Shown here: positions 22,030-31,797 of the stretch, piece after piece
How positions within the stretch are numbered: the stretch's first letter is position 1
Layout of the letters: every line of letters begins with the position of its first letter
DNA from: Gari tellinella
Lineage: Eukaryota > Mollusca > Bivalvia > Cardiida > Psammobiidae
Reading direction: 5' to 3'
Assembly (NCBI GenBank): GCA_922989275.2
Contig: OV277863.1
Location: 23,712,001 to 23,776,000 of the forward strand
DNA: 64,000 bases
Made by a program: the position numbers and the translations under genes
Notes under the pieces: generated by a model
Database searches by the model: none
What the model saw: only the letters and a program-made list of their open reading frames with translations
What the model was told of the DNA's origin: nothing

Positions 22030-22227
22030 AAAGAGTAAGGCGCCAATGACGCCTAAAGGTGCTTTTGCAAACAGTTTAGATCTTGATCAGATGCCGCGTG
22101 TCGCGGCGTCTGATCAAGAATCAAACCGTTTCGAAACACTCGCTTCGAAATTTCGTCAGTTGTGCTGCCTTAAATTTTACTTTGAATCGATATTGAAAAC
22201 ACAAATATTGAAGCAGAAGACAATTAA
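22030..22227. mobile_element. Family D MITE, copy adjoining the next
   Basis: The hairpin GATGCCGCGTGTCGCGGCGTC is flanked by CAGTTTAGATCTTGATCA and TGATCAAGAATCAAACCG. It ends at the TTAA (22224-22227) that also starts the next family D copy. Confidence 0.6.
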
Positions 22228-22437
22228 CCCTTAGCCCGCCAAATAAATTGTCGTCTGCTATATTTCTCGTCTGCTTCAAGTTTCAAAGTGCTTCAAAGTT
22301 GCTCAAAATTGCTGAAAATGTTGTCCGAGTGTCAAACAGCTTGGATCCGGATGAGACGCCGAGTTACTCGGCGTCTCATCCGGATCCAAGCTGTTTGCAT
22401 ATGGAGCTATAGTCGTGAGTGGCAGGCTAAGGGTTAA
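22224..22437. mobile_element. Family D TTAA MITE, complete copy
   Basis: TTAA flanks CCCTTAGCC on the left and GGCTAAGGG on the right. The hairpin is GACGCCGAGTTACTCGGCGTC inside AGCTTGGATCCGGATGA arms. The terminal inverted repeat and TTAA target fit a piggyBac-type element. Confidence 0.8.
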
Positions 22438-22760
22438 GCGGGTAAGGGGTAAAAACTGCACGATCGAGGTCTAAACCGTTTGTGAATCGATTTAAAAAGC
22501 TTCAAGTTCTGGAACCGACACAAAAATTTTGGGACAGACGACGTCTATACCCTTCATTGGCATGACGTCATCTGCTTTAAACAATGGTCGTCTGCTTTTA
22601 TTTCTAAAATTAAATTTTAGATAATTGGACCAGTGCAACATCGTCACCGGTGTCAAACATTTTGGATCCTAATTAGACTCCGAGATACGCTGTTTCTGAT
22701 AAGGATCAAAACTGTTTGGAAATAACTGGTGTTCTCGGGGTAAAGCAGTTTATAGGTTTA
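22437..22760. mobile_element. Degenerate D-type MITE
   Basis: It begins at the preceding TTAA and includes two decayed hairpin relics (GAGGTCTAAACCGTTTG, and CATTTTGGATCCTAATTAGA with AAGGATCAAAACTGTTTG). The right end is unresolved. Confidence 0.45.
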
Positions 22761-22810
22761 GCAGACGATTTATTAACATTACAAACGCCAGGGACACTAT
22801 ACATGTATCA

Positions 22811-22918
22811 CTTTAACCATATTGCATCCAATGGATTCTTCCATGCGTATATATTGGATTAGGCCTTTTTTATATTAGGGGTGCCTGGTCTAAATTTTCA
22901 TTTTCGTTTTGTTTTCTC
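22811..22918. mobile_element. Family J MITE, left half
   Basis: From TTAACCATATTGC to CATTTTCGTTTTGTTTTC it aligns to 10908-11020, including GGATTCTTCCATGC and AGGGGTGCCTG. The alignment stops abruptly where the OTU coding frame begins. Its T-rich end would supply the pyrimidine tract for a splice acceptor. Confidence 0.6.
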
Positions 22919-22928
22919 ATGAGATGAG

Positions 22929-23783
22929 ATCAATGCATGGAAGGCAAGAGAGAAGGCGAGGTTGGACGTTATTAAATCTAAAAAATGGCAATCTTTGCAA
23001 GAACTTAACCATGCAGTGACCCCAGAGCCGGAATACAGAGTCGTTAGTATAGTGAAAGATGGTAATTGTTTCTATAGGTGTTTAAGTCAGTATTTCTATG
23101 GAACTCAGTTTCAACACGAGACCATCAGAAAGGAACTGATTCAATACATGAAAGTGAATAAACCATCATATAGTCACTTGGTGGATGGTGATATTGATAA
23201 TCACATCAGGAATCAGACTTTTTCTGATGGCAGAGTGTCATCATGGGCCACAGAGGCAGAACTTCACGCTGCTACAGATTTAATCGGCGTAGCCATCATG
23301 GTGACATATGATAGAAAAAGTATTAATTGGCACATGTTTGTAAGTGAGAAGTGTGAGAGTGGAGAAAGTAAGGCAAGAGTTTATCTTTTACTAGAAAATC
23401 ACCATTTTAGTTTAGTTTTTAAGGATAGTTCTAAACAAAATTTCCACCCGTTTGTAGCTAATAACTCCACAGGTTCAGTAGATTGGTTTGAAAACCCTAC
23501 GGTTTTAGGAAATTTAGACTCTGCAGAAAATGGATTGGTACCAACTGAGGAAGACAATCAATTTTCAGTAGAAGCTAGAAATGTATTGTTAGGGGAAAAC
23601 AGTCAAACTACAACACCATTAGTTCCAAACATATTGACAAAAAGTAGTAAGGATAAAAGAGGCAAAAAGAAATTCTCTCATGTTAAAAATAATGTTAAGT
23701 CAGATCATGACGTCATGACAACGGCAATAACAAACAAAGTTGTAAACATTATTCTCTTTGATTTTATGGCTGAATGCATGTAA
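22929..23783 (+). CDS. OTU-family cysteine protease (deubiquitinase-like), 3' exon
   Basis: The protein carries the hallmarks of an OTU domain, a fold that cleaves ubiquitin or related isopeptide bonds. Counting from the TTG codon at 22962, the catalytic block is DGNCFYR with D33 and C36, a conserved WATEAEL lies at 95-101, and ENHHFSLV near 145-152 supplies the likely catalytic histidine (H148). The domain spans about residues 25-155, a normal length. A basic low-complexity tail (KSSKDKRGKKK) follows. There is no ATG before the domain: the frame stays open upstream to about 22923 and reads protein-like (INAWKAREKAR), so this is probably a 3' exon whose acceptor is the AG at 22923 or 22928. 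OTU domains occur in both cellular enzymes and mobile elements; the flanking repeats leave both open. Confidence 0.75.
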   Translation: MNAWKAREKARLDVIKSKKWQSLQELNHAVTPEPEYRVVSIVKDGNCFYRCLSQYFYGTQFQHETIRKELIQYMKVNKPSYSHLVDGDIDNHIRNQTFSDGRVSSWATEAELHAATDLIGVAIMVTYDRKSINWHMFVSEKCESGESKARVYLLLENHHFSLVFKDSSKQNFHPFVANNSTGSVDWFENPTVLGNLDSAENGLVPTEEDNQFSVEARNVLLGENSQTTTPLVPNILTKSSKDKRGKKKFSHVKNNVKSDHDVMTTAITNKVVNIILFDFMAECM

Positions 23784-24430
23784 CAAAAATGTGACGTGTG
23801 TTTTGATGTGATTTTCTTTGAAAAAGGCCCTTAGTGGTCGAAATATTAGAAAAGAGCAGTATATATATTAATATAAGGAATAAACAACATCTTTTTGCCG
23901 CTCATGACGGTATGATTACATTAGCTTCGGGGGGGGGGGGGGGGGGGGGGTAAGTTTACAAAACTTACCCCCTGCGAAGCTAATGTAGTCATACTATCAT
24001 GAACGTCAAAAAAAGATGTTGTTTATTCCTGTAAAGAATGTATATGCGTGCACCTATATTTTGCTGTGCAGCATGTCCCCTTCTTTAAAACGTGTAGCTT
24101 CACGGTGTGAATCACCCAGTCAGTAATTGTATCACCATTCTTCTGATGTGAGGTACATTTGGTTATTATCTTACTCTTTCCCCCACATAAGCAGCTAGGT
24201 GCCTTTAAACATCAGTTGCTTTAGAATATAATAGAAAGTTGAGTATTTGCTATTCCACCTCTCATATTTTCAAAAAACATTTATATCTTTTCATAACTTT
24301 GAGACAGTCTGTCTCATGTCATTTGTGTGTATATGTCTTGAATATATATAATATTGATGTAATTACTTGCTGATGTATCCCGTTATACGGGACTTTGCGG
24401 TTGATATCAATAAAAAAACTTGAAAGCACT
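23784..24430 (+). other. Probable 3' UTR of the OTU exon, interrupted by a fold-back element
   Basis: After the TAA there is no further frame. AATAAA occurs at 24409-24414, a plausible polyadenylation signal. The segment 23877-24036 inside it is a separate palindrome. Confidence 0.4.
23877..24036. mobile_element. Fold-back element with poly-G loop (family L)
   Basis: Arms AGGAATAAACAACATCTTTT and AAAAGATGTTGTTTATTCCT pair over about 60 bp, enclosing a run of about 20 G and then GTAAGTTTACAAAACTTACC. Half of the same element occurs at 26960-27028. No target duplication could be assigned. Confidence 0.75.
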
Positions 24431-24544
24431 TTTAATCGCGAAAGAGATTTGAGACCAATGGAGTATCACCCACTCTGCAGTAAACAACTGATTGCCGTCG
24501 ACCTAGCGATTATCGCTCCACCACTAGTTATAATATATAGATAT

Positions 24545-25003
24545 ATAGTTCGTCCGTCATAAATGACGAAGACCACTTTTGTCATCCTACAATTTGTGTA
24601 GCTTTCCGTGGACACGGAGATGGCTTGTCAAGCCAATCCTTGTCCGGAAAGTTCTCTGGCAGTGCGGACAAGGAATTGTTTCAGGGGGAGGGGATATGTT
24701 TGCGCTGTCTTTCCTTTTCTGTCTGCGCAGTTCAGCGGCTACAGTCCTGTTTGCTTCGCACGACTTGGCACCCTTGTGAACAGCTGAACGCCATTTACCT
24801 CTGTCAGATGCAGACTGTTCCCATGTGTCAATATTAATATTAAACACCTTCAAGGAGGCTTTCAGCGTGTCTTTGAACCGCTTCTTGGGGGATCCAATGG
24901 ATCGTCTTCCTTTTTGAGTTCGCCAAAGAAGAGCCTTTTTGGTAGGCGGTTGTCCGGCATTCGTACCACATGCCCAGCCCAGCGAAGTTGAGACTGCATC
25001 AGG
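24545..25003 (-). pseudogene. Non-LTR retrotransposon (RTE-like) C-terminal tail, 5'-truncated
   Basis: On the minus strand SQLRWAGHVVRMPDNRLPKR is followed, after a one-base frameshift near 24915, by KKRFKDTLKASLKVFNI and DTWEQSASDRGKWRSAVHKG. This is the familiar C-terminal region of an endonuclease/reverse transcriptase LINE found across invertebrates. It ends in a C2H2 finger (CPHCQRTF, then HLRVH). The reverse transcriptase itself is absent, as in a typical 5' truncation. The 3' end runs into an ATATAT-rich tail near 24545. It has no link with the OTU exon, which lies on the other strand. Confidence 0.85.
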
Positions 25004-25017
25004 ATATATATTATAGT

Positions 25018-25142
25018 ACATTGATAAACAGTAGGAGCCCTCTGACCAGGGTCTGCACTGTTTACATAGGACAAGTATATTTTTCACAGATACACGGTTG
25101 GTAAACGACACATATACTCGTCGTTATGGTTGAAGTGGTTAA
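25018..25142. mobile_element. Family C MITE, right half
   Basis: It starts TTGATAAACAGTAGGAGCCC and runs through GGGTCTGCACTGTTTACATA to TTAA near 25138. It begins at the truncation point of the LINE tail, so the LINE may have inserted into it. Confidence 0.5.
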
Positions 25143-25207
25143 AATAATATATCGAGGACAATTTAGTTACAATAGTACATACACAGACTTCAGAACAATA
25201 TGCTGGT

Positions 25208-25330
25208 GGTCCCTCAATGGACTGAGGAAAAGTCTTTAAAGTGCAAAATTTCAACACCATAGACCCGTAGGGTGTTCACTTACCTCTGTTTGCTGTTTAG
25301 AATAGCCATTTTTGCACCGTGTGCAGTGTG
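25208..25330. mobile_element. Family I element, fragment
   Basis: GTCCCTCAATGGACTGAGGA then AAGTC-TTAA is a family I right end. About 100 bp of possibly related sequence follow. Confidence 0.5.
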
Positions 25331-25337
25331 CAGAGTA

Positions 25338-25554
25338 CAGTAGAGAAAACGTTTTATTTCCAAATAACCGCGTTTACGCTTAAACTATTATTTTAAATTG
25401 CAAACAGTTTGGAGCCAGATCAGATGCCGGCTCCAAACGTTTTGCCATTCAGGTTAAAACTGGTAGTCAGAATTGTTAAAAAATTGTCATGTTCTATATT
25501 TCATTGCAAGTAATGCGTTTGCGTTTGAACGGAATAATAACGTTTTCTCCAAGG
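25338..25554. mobile_element. Family A MITE, copy with collapsed palindrome
   Basis: The ends CAGTAGAGAAAACGTTTTAT and GTTTTCTCCAAGG are flanked by TA. The hairpin has lost most of one arm (GATCAGATGCCGGCTCC). Confidence 0.75.
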
Positions 25555-25914
25555 TATGGCAGACCGGTAGCCAACATGAAGCAATAGGAATTTACTTCCT
25601 CATCTATCTAATTTTTACTTTGATTTCCATTTTCTTCAAAATGCCTCAGAATTAACGTATGTATGATCGAAACAATCCAGCTAAAGAAAGTAATTTCTTT
25701 TCAAATTAGGTGCGGGCGTTTCGGAATGATACCGTTACATGTCTCCGCGCATATTTCATTCTTAACCTTTAGCCTGTTGTAAAATAATGTCTGCATAAAC
25801 GCCTGCGTTTATTCATCTTTCTATCCTGATTATGTGCAATGAGAGTCGAGGTCCAACGAGAAAAGTTCTAACGATATGCTTTAACTCCATTTAATGTTTT
25901 AAAATTCAACAGCT

Positions 25915-26340
25915 ACAATGGTTGTATTCGAATCAGGACAATTATCGCGTTAGTTGGAATAGTTAACAACAAGTTCTATTCGAATCACCACTTGATGTTT
26001 TCCGTTGACAAAATGTTGTCAAACCCTAAAATCGAGCGTTGATTTAGTCACGTGACCGTGTGATTAGTGTTACTAGATAAAACAAACATGAAGACCCTCT
26101 CAATTAATCGAATGGATCCAGATCACATGGCATTATATACGTATATAAAAATTGGGAGCATTACGACTGTTTTAACGGGTGTTTGATTCATTTCCATTCG
26201 TCCGGAAGTACAAAGTTTTCGTTGACTACAATTTCTATTCGAGTCGGGCCAAAATCGTTGACATCAGTAAATCTTCGCGCATTTGCTCCGCCCACTTTTC
26301 GTTGACAACAAACTAGATGATTCGAATACGACCAATGAAA
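25915..26340. mobile_element. Candidate element with inverted ends (CAATGGTTGTATTCGAATCA)
   Basis: CAATGGTTGTATTCGAATCA at 25917-25936 is mirrored by TGATTCGAATACGACCAATG at 26319-26338. Inside, GTTGACAAC and ATTCGAATC phrases recur several times. There is no transposase and no assigned target duplication, so the class is unknown. Confidence 0.5.
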
Positions 26341-26651
26341 CGTTCAAATATGGATAGGTATTGCCTGCCGCAACAATGCAGGTTTTAGGCTTTCAAAACT
26401 TCTTTGAGATGGACCCTGCTTGAAAGTCGAGGTCCGACAGTCGCAGTCCGACATCCGACCTGCGCGTATACACTCTAATAGGTGCCTTTCGAAACACGGA
26501 TAATTGATATTACGTTCCGATATATGGCTGTCACATGTGGCATGTTCTTACATGTATCATTTGGTGTCGTTTCTGATAACTGGCTGTCAAAACAATAGAG
26601 GGTTGGTTCTAGACCAGATGCAGATGACGCGTAATTTACTGTAAGTGAATA

Positions 26652-26826
26652 CAGTCGAAACTCGATACTTCGAACTCGCTTTAATCGAACTTTCCGTATT
26701 TCATATACTGAATTGTGATAACTCGACCTCGCTAAAGTCGAACATACCCTTTTTCAGAGTTAAAACGAGGCATGTTAAAATATGGGCATGATCGAACTAA
26801 AGCGAGTTCGGATTATCGAGTTTCAA
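26652..26826. mobile_element. Family F MITE, copy 4
   Basis: TA precedes CAGTCGAAACTCGATACTTC. The right arm has GCGAGTTCGGATTATCGAG and then decays. Confidence 0.65.
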
Positions 26827-26959
26827 TTATATATGTATACGTTTGGGCAATTATGTACCCTCCTATTAAACCCTGTTACTTCAAATGGACAATGCCAGTT
26901 TGCAATTAAGTTCAGCCCATTTTTTGACTATTTATGTTTGTAATATTGAAATGTGTTAT

Positions 26960-27028
26960 AGGAATAAACAACATATTTTTGCCGTTCATGACGGTATGAA
27001 CACATTAGCTTCGCAGGGGGTAAGTTTA
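26960..27028. mobile_element. Family L fold-back element, half copy
   Basis: It matches the left arm of 23877-24036, from AGGAATAAACAACAT through TTAGCTTCGCAGGGGGTAAG, then stops. It inserts into a family C-like context near 26870-26958. Confidence 0.65.
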
Positions 27029-27030
27029 TA

Positions 27031-28080
27031 TTTATATTCTTTATTTTCTGTCTTGTCCATTTAATGTGTATTTGACCAGATTTGTTTTCATGTATATGAA
27101 TATATCATATACCGGCCAAATAGGTTTGATAGATGTAATCCTGGATGTAACAGCCATTCAATCTCTATGATATGCGGTATGAAAAGTAGTCCAAAATACA
27201 TGTTTCGGAGTTAATTACAAAGTCAAGCTTTTACCCAGAAAACTGTCGCTATGTGCTATGTGCTTAAAAATAAACAATACAATTTAAATAAAAAATTATC
27301 TATTTTTAAAGCACATTTTAAAATTAAGGTCGCGTATGTTTATTTCAGCTTAGTTACACGCCATAGCAACCATTGGCTGGTCGCTAGGTCGGTATCTCTC
27401 CGGCGGAGACTCCGCCCTCTTTCTAACTGGCTGGAACCAGTTTCGATGTGTAGGTTCATTGTGGGAAGACCTGCATATTTTTATACGATTACATAAAGAC
27501 TTTACAGGGTGAATGTAAATATTACAAAATGACGAGCAGTGCATACCATGGATAAAGAGATCCGATTGGAGCCATGCGACCAGGGTCTACACCATTTGCA
27601 TATCACAATCGTACTCTTCATAGATACGCTGATTCACTAGGATTCGATGGTTTAAGGAACAATGGATTGGAGAAAATAACAACATGTATCTTCCAAGACA
27701 GGGGACAGCTTATTTTAGGGCAGGAGTAATACTGAAACAGTTCAATTCGCGGCATCTCATCAGGATCGCCCCTGGATTTTAGTCTCTATTTCATATGTTA
27801 AATTCTGTTTTATGGGAATACTGCGGTGGTGTATAGTATTTTTGCTGTTGCGTCGAATGTCAGCAACATACAATTTGTAGCCAAAGTGCGGTTCAACAGG
27901 CATTCAAATAACAATACGATCACTGCTAAACATAGTTTACGTCAAGATTAATCCAACACGAGTAAGGGAGATAATTTAGTTTGACGTCCCAATACAATAT
28001 AACATTCATCTCTTCCCTTTACATAAGCAAGCTAAAAAATGTAAACCCATCCTATATCCTAGCCGTGATCTCATAATTGG
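27031..28080. other. Stretch without supported gene
   Basis: About 27495-27650 is a degenerate C-type MITE (GACGAGCAGTGCATACC and GACCAGGGTCTACACC). No other feature is recognised. Confidence 0.4.
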
Positions 28081-28084
28081 CAGC

Positions 28085-28815
28085 AGATCGAAAGTTTATA
28101 TTATACCCGATTTATATAGCGCTCTTTTCCCACAGGAGTTATAATATATGCGTTCAAAAGCGCTTCACATGAAATTAAATAAATGTACCTACAAAGCGAG
28201 AAAAGACAAATTGCTACATTCACAATAAATAGGATACATTATAGAGTTACATAGAAACCGTGATGGCAATTCTTTCAATATTATTAAAAAGATTATTAAA
28301 ATTGTTATAATAAGTTTGTCAAATCAACTTTAGAATGATTAAAGATAGTGATTATTATTATCTTTTAAATTATGTTTCAGTGTAGAGCCGGAGAGCAGTT
28401 CATATATCGTAGAACGAAATGTTTTAAACGATACTCTCCGTATTTTTTTTGCTGAGTATTGCATAATCCATGACTGAGGTACACCCTTAATTTGTAGAAA
28501 ATAAAGATAAAAACTGTCCAAGAATTATACCACAGACCCTCAGCCAACTGGTATCAAAGCGATTGGGCAATCACTACCATCAATATCCACCAGACAGGCA
28601 CAAGGTCAACGGTAAAACTCTAGGACTCCTATTTAGACCCACATCATTTACAGGAAGAACACAGCCCAGAAGTAGCAGTCATCTATTTCCTACTTTCTTC
28701 TAATTACAGATATTAAAGAAGAGCATTTTCAGACGATTTTTTAAAAACTGCAACTGATCTTGCATCTCTGATGTCTGATGGTAGAGTGTTCCAGAGCTTT
28801 AAATCTTTCTTGACA
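28085..28815. repeat. Unclassified dispersed repeat (ATATAGCGCTCTTTTCCCAC)
   Basis: CCGATTTATATAGCGCTC and AAAGCGCTTCACATG recall the stretch at 16.66 kb, and GATGTCTGATGGTAGAGTG with TTCCAGAGC follows downstream. I associate such phrases with a widespread invertebrate repeat, but cannot name it. Confidence 0.35.
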
Positions 28816-30378
28816 TGTATACGTTTAAGGTTAAAAAGCGTTTGAGTTGAATCTGATATCGTTCTCAATCATTTGATTGGTCAGAGTTGAGCTTTTGATT
28901 GGACTGCCTGAGAACGATCTCAGACACCACTTAAAAGCTTAATAAGATTGGGACAAGAAGTAACATCGATATTTCATGAATGTGAAGTTCAAATAGTTTG
29001 GGTCCTCTGATCAGACACCAACGTTCCAGTTCCAGTAAAGTTAAGTCTGTAATATAAAGGGAACGGTGTCACCTTATCGAAACCATGACTGAGAATAGAA
29101 GATTCAGGTTTCCATAAATGAGCTCTCTAATAAGTTCTTTGCAACGTGTTTCCAGTTACTTAATCGTAAAAGGACATTAATATAACATATCTGATCGTTG
29201 GCACGTATTTGTCACCAGAATGTGTGTTAAATGAGCACTTAAGTAACGATAAATTTACATTCTTTAAGGCGACATCTTGAAGGGACTGATAACAATATTA
29301 TGGAAAATTGGCTCTTTTGTTGAAAAAAATAAAAAATAAAATAACAATAAAAACAATGACATGCAGTTAATAATGTAGAAAATGTATTGCAATTTGATTG
29401 CTGACATGAATTAAGACAAATATAATTTCCACAAAAAAATTCAAGAGTTGTAGCAAGTTCTTATGTAGTTCTACAAGTTCTAATGTAATTAACACATGTA
29501 AATGTCCCATACAGGTGTACTGGTAAAAACGATAAAATATCACTTTTCACAGAAAACTGCAAAGATTACAAATTGTGTTTTGAGTTAACGAACATGCTTT
29601 AGAATTCAAATAATGGATACAATTGAACATTAAAGGTAAAATATTGATTTACTAACGGATAACATCTCTAAGACTATTAAAATGTAGATCAAATATTTTG
29701 GAAGTTATGTGATGAGAAAGTGATAGGGTCAATTCATAGGTACATGTACCTATGAATGTGTATACCTTTGGTGTTTAGCAAACTTTGAGTAGTATATTTA
29801 TGCAAGTACCAAACAGTGTTCAGGCAATATATGAGTGTCAAACCGTTTGGACCCTACTCAGATAACGATTAACTCAACGTCTGATCTGGTTCCAAAATGT
29901 TTGTAAAGTCGACTCCACCTATGGCGAAAAAAGGGTAAATTGTTTTGATTGTTTTGATTATAACTATATTCGAATTTGTGACTCAAATCTGAGACTTCAA
30001 ATAGTTATTGTGTTTGAATGACACTGTTTAATATGTATTTAAGCTTTGCCTATGGACGGAAAAAAGCAAAATTGTACTAATGAAAACGGAATAGATCTAT
30101 CTCCAGTGTGTGATCAGCGCTCTTGTATCAGTTCGTTGTGTATTCCAGATCACACTCGAGGCTACGCCTCTCGTGACTGAGATCTGGATTACACAACCGA
30201 CTCGAACTTTTATTATAAACCTAAATTGTTTGGGACAAGATCTATATGTTGTTACCCAATAATCAAATAGATATATAAGTGTATACAATGTTAAAAGTTA
30301 AAACTCCTCCGTACAGCTATATTATCAGGGCTGCCATTTCTCAGGATTTTTCCTAAATTTCCGGATTTTTTCCCAGGT
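28816..30378. other. Stretch without supported gene
   Basis: A D-type hairpin remnant lies near 29835-29905 (CCGTTTGGACCCTACTCAG, with GATCTGGTTCCAAAATG). A weak hairpin lies near 30130-30205 (GTATTCCAGATCACAC with GATCTGGATTACAC). Nothing coding was seen. Confidence 0.4.
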
Positions 30379-30379
30379 T

Positions 30380-30505
30380 ATGGTAGCTTAAAGCACGCTG
30401 AAAGTAAAGCAGAATGCGCCATTAGGCGCATTCTGCTTTACTTCCAGTCTGCTTTAAGTAGTCACATGCCAACAAAACTAGAAATCGGCTATTGGGTAAA
30501 GGTAC
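30380..30505. mobile_element. Family B MITE, partial copy
   Basis: The central hairpin is present (AAGTAAAGCAGAATGCGCC, mirrored), with CTATTGGGTAAAGG at the right. The left third is missing. Confidence 0.65.
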
Positions 30506-31429
30506 GATTCGTAAAATCGCGCTTGAAAAATGCATATTTGGAAATCTTAGGTTTTTTCATTTCAACCAAGTTATTAGATGGCAGTCCTGTATTATAATTG
30601 AATCTGAAACTATTTTTGGAAGTCATATGACCACCAATAATGACGTCATTATTTATATTGATGACGTGTTGGTAAATCCGTTATTTTTATCGGTTCGATT
30701 GAGAAGTAGCTTTTTGCAAATAACGTTCATTTTTAGCGTTAAAGGGTATGAATTGAACTGTTTGAAATTTTGTCATTTAGGAGGAAATCAGTACAAGTGA
30801 GTGTTGTAGGTTATTCATTCTTAAACTGGTTTAAAAATATCACCGAAATCGGGAATTCCGAAACGTCACGCACAATTCTTCGTAAAAGCCGTGACGTCAT
30901 CATCCAAGATGTCAGCCCCCATGTGTTGTAGTTGCCTAGTTTTGAGGAAATTATTCACGCGCAAATCAAACACTTTTCAAAGTCTGTCAGTGATTGAATA
31001 GAATTGGAATACCTTTGATTTTATCACGCATTACTTAAGAACGGAAAAAAGGCAAGCCTTTTTTCCGTATTATATATATATGTATTTTTATAATGATAAC
31101 ATTTATTAATATCAGAATATGTGTTATATATCACTATATTACATATATCTTATTCTATAGTGAACTACTTAATATGCATGATAACAAGTAAATCATTGGA
31201 ACTGGGGTTCACAAATAGAGGCCGCTGCATGACAAACCGTCAGACTGACTGGGTGACTCACTGCCGTGAGTACCGGGCTAACTTACTGAATGTCATTACC
31301 ATCTAAATTGTTCTAATAAACAATAAAGGAACAAGTTGTGCGAACAACATTCTTTTTGAATAACACGTGATTCCATAAACTAGGAAAAACGTATATATAA
31401 AGATACATTGCATCCCTTGGTTATGATGA

Positions 31430-31647
31430 TTAACCCTTTCAACACGAAGTAACTCTTGTGGGTAATTAGGTCCCCTTGTGGTTCATTTTAGTTACCAAAA
31501 CAAATGTGTCTACTTGGAATGTCTTAATAAACAAATGGTCTAGACCTTGATGAGAATGTTCTTATAGAAGAGCTCTGATCTGGGTCTACACTGTTTGCAA
31601 ATGTAATGAACATATTCTAAACAGGCACATGGTGTTGGAAGAGTTAA
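31430..31647. mobile_element. TTAA MITE, C-like subtype
   Basis: TTAA at both ends with CCCTTTCAACACGAAG and GGTGTTGGAAGAG. The hairpin core is GAGCTCTGATCTGGGTCTAC next to ACTGTTTGC. A reversed relative lies at 21.8-22.0 kb. Confidence 0.7.
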
Positions 31648-31797
31648 TAGCAATGATGGCCAACTGTTGTACATCATTCGAACAAAACGAGTTTGATGAG
31701 AGTATTTATATTTATGTTGTCACTAATTGTAAGGGAATATTTCCTATCATTGTAAACACATTCAGACCAGGCGCTCCACTGGAATAGCTGGTTTTGT

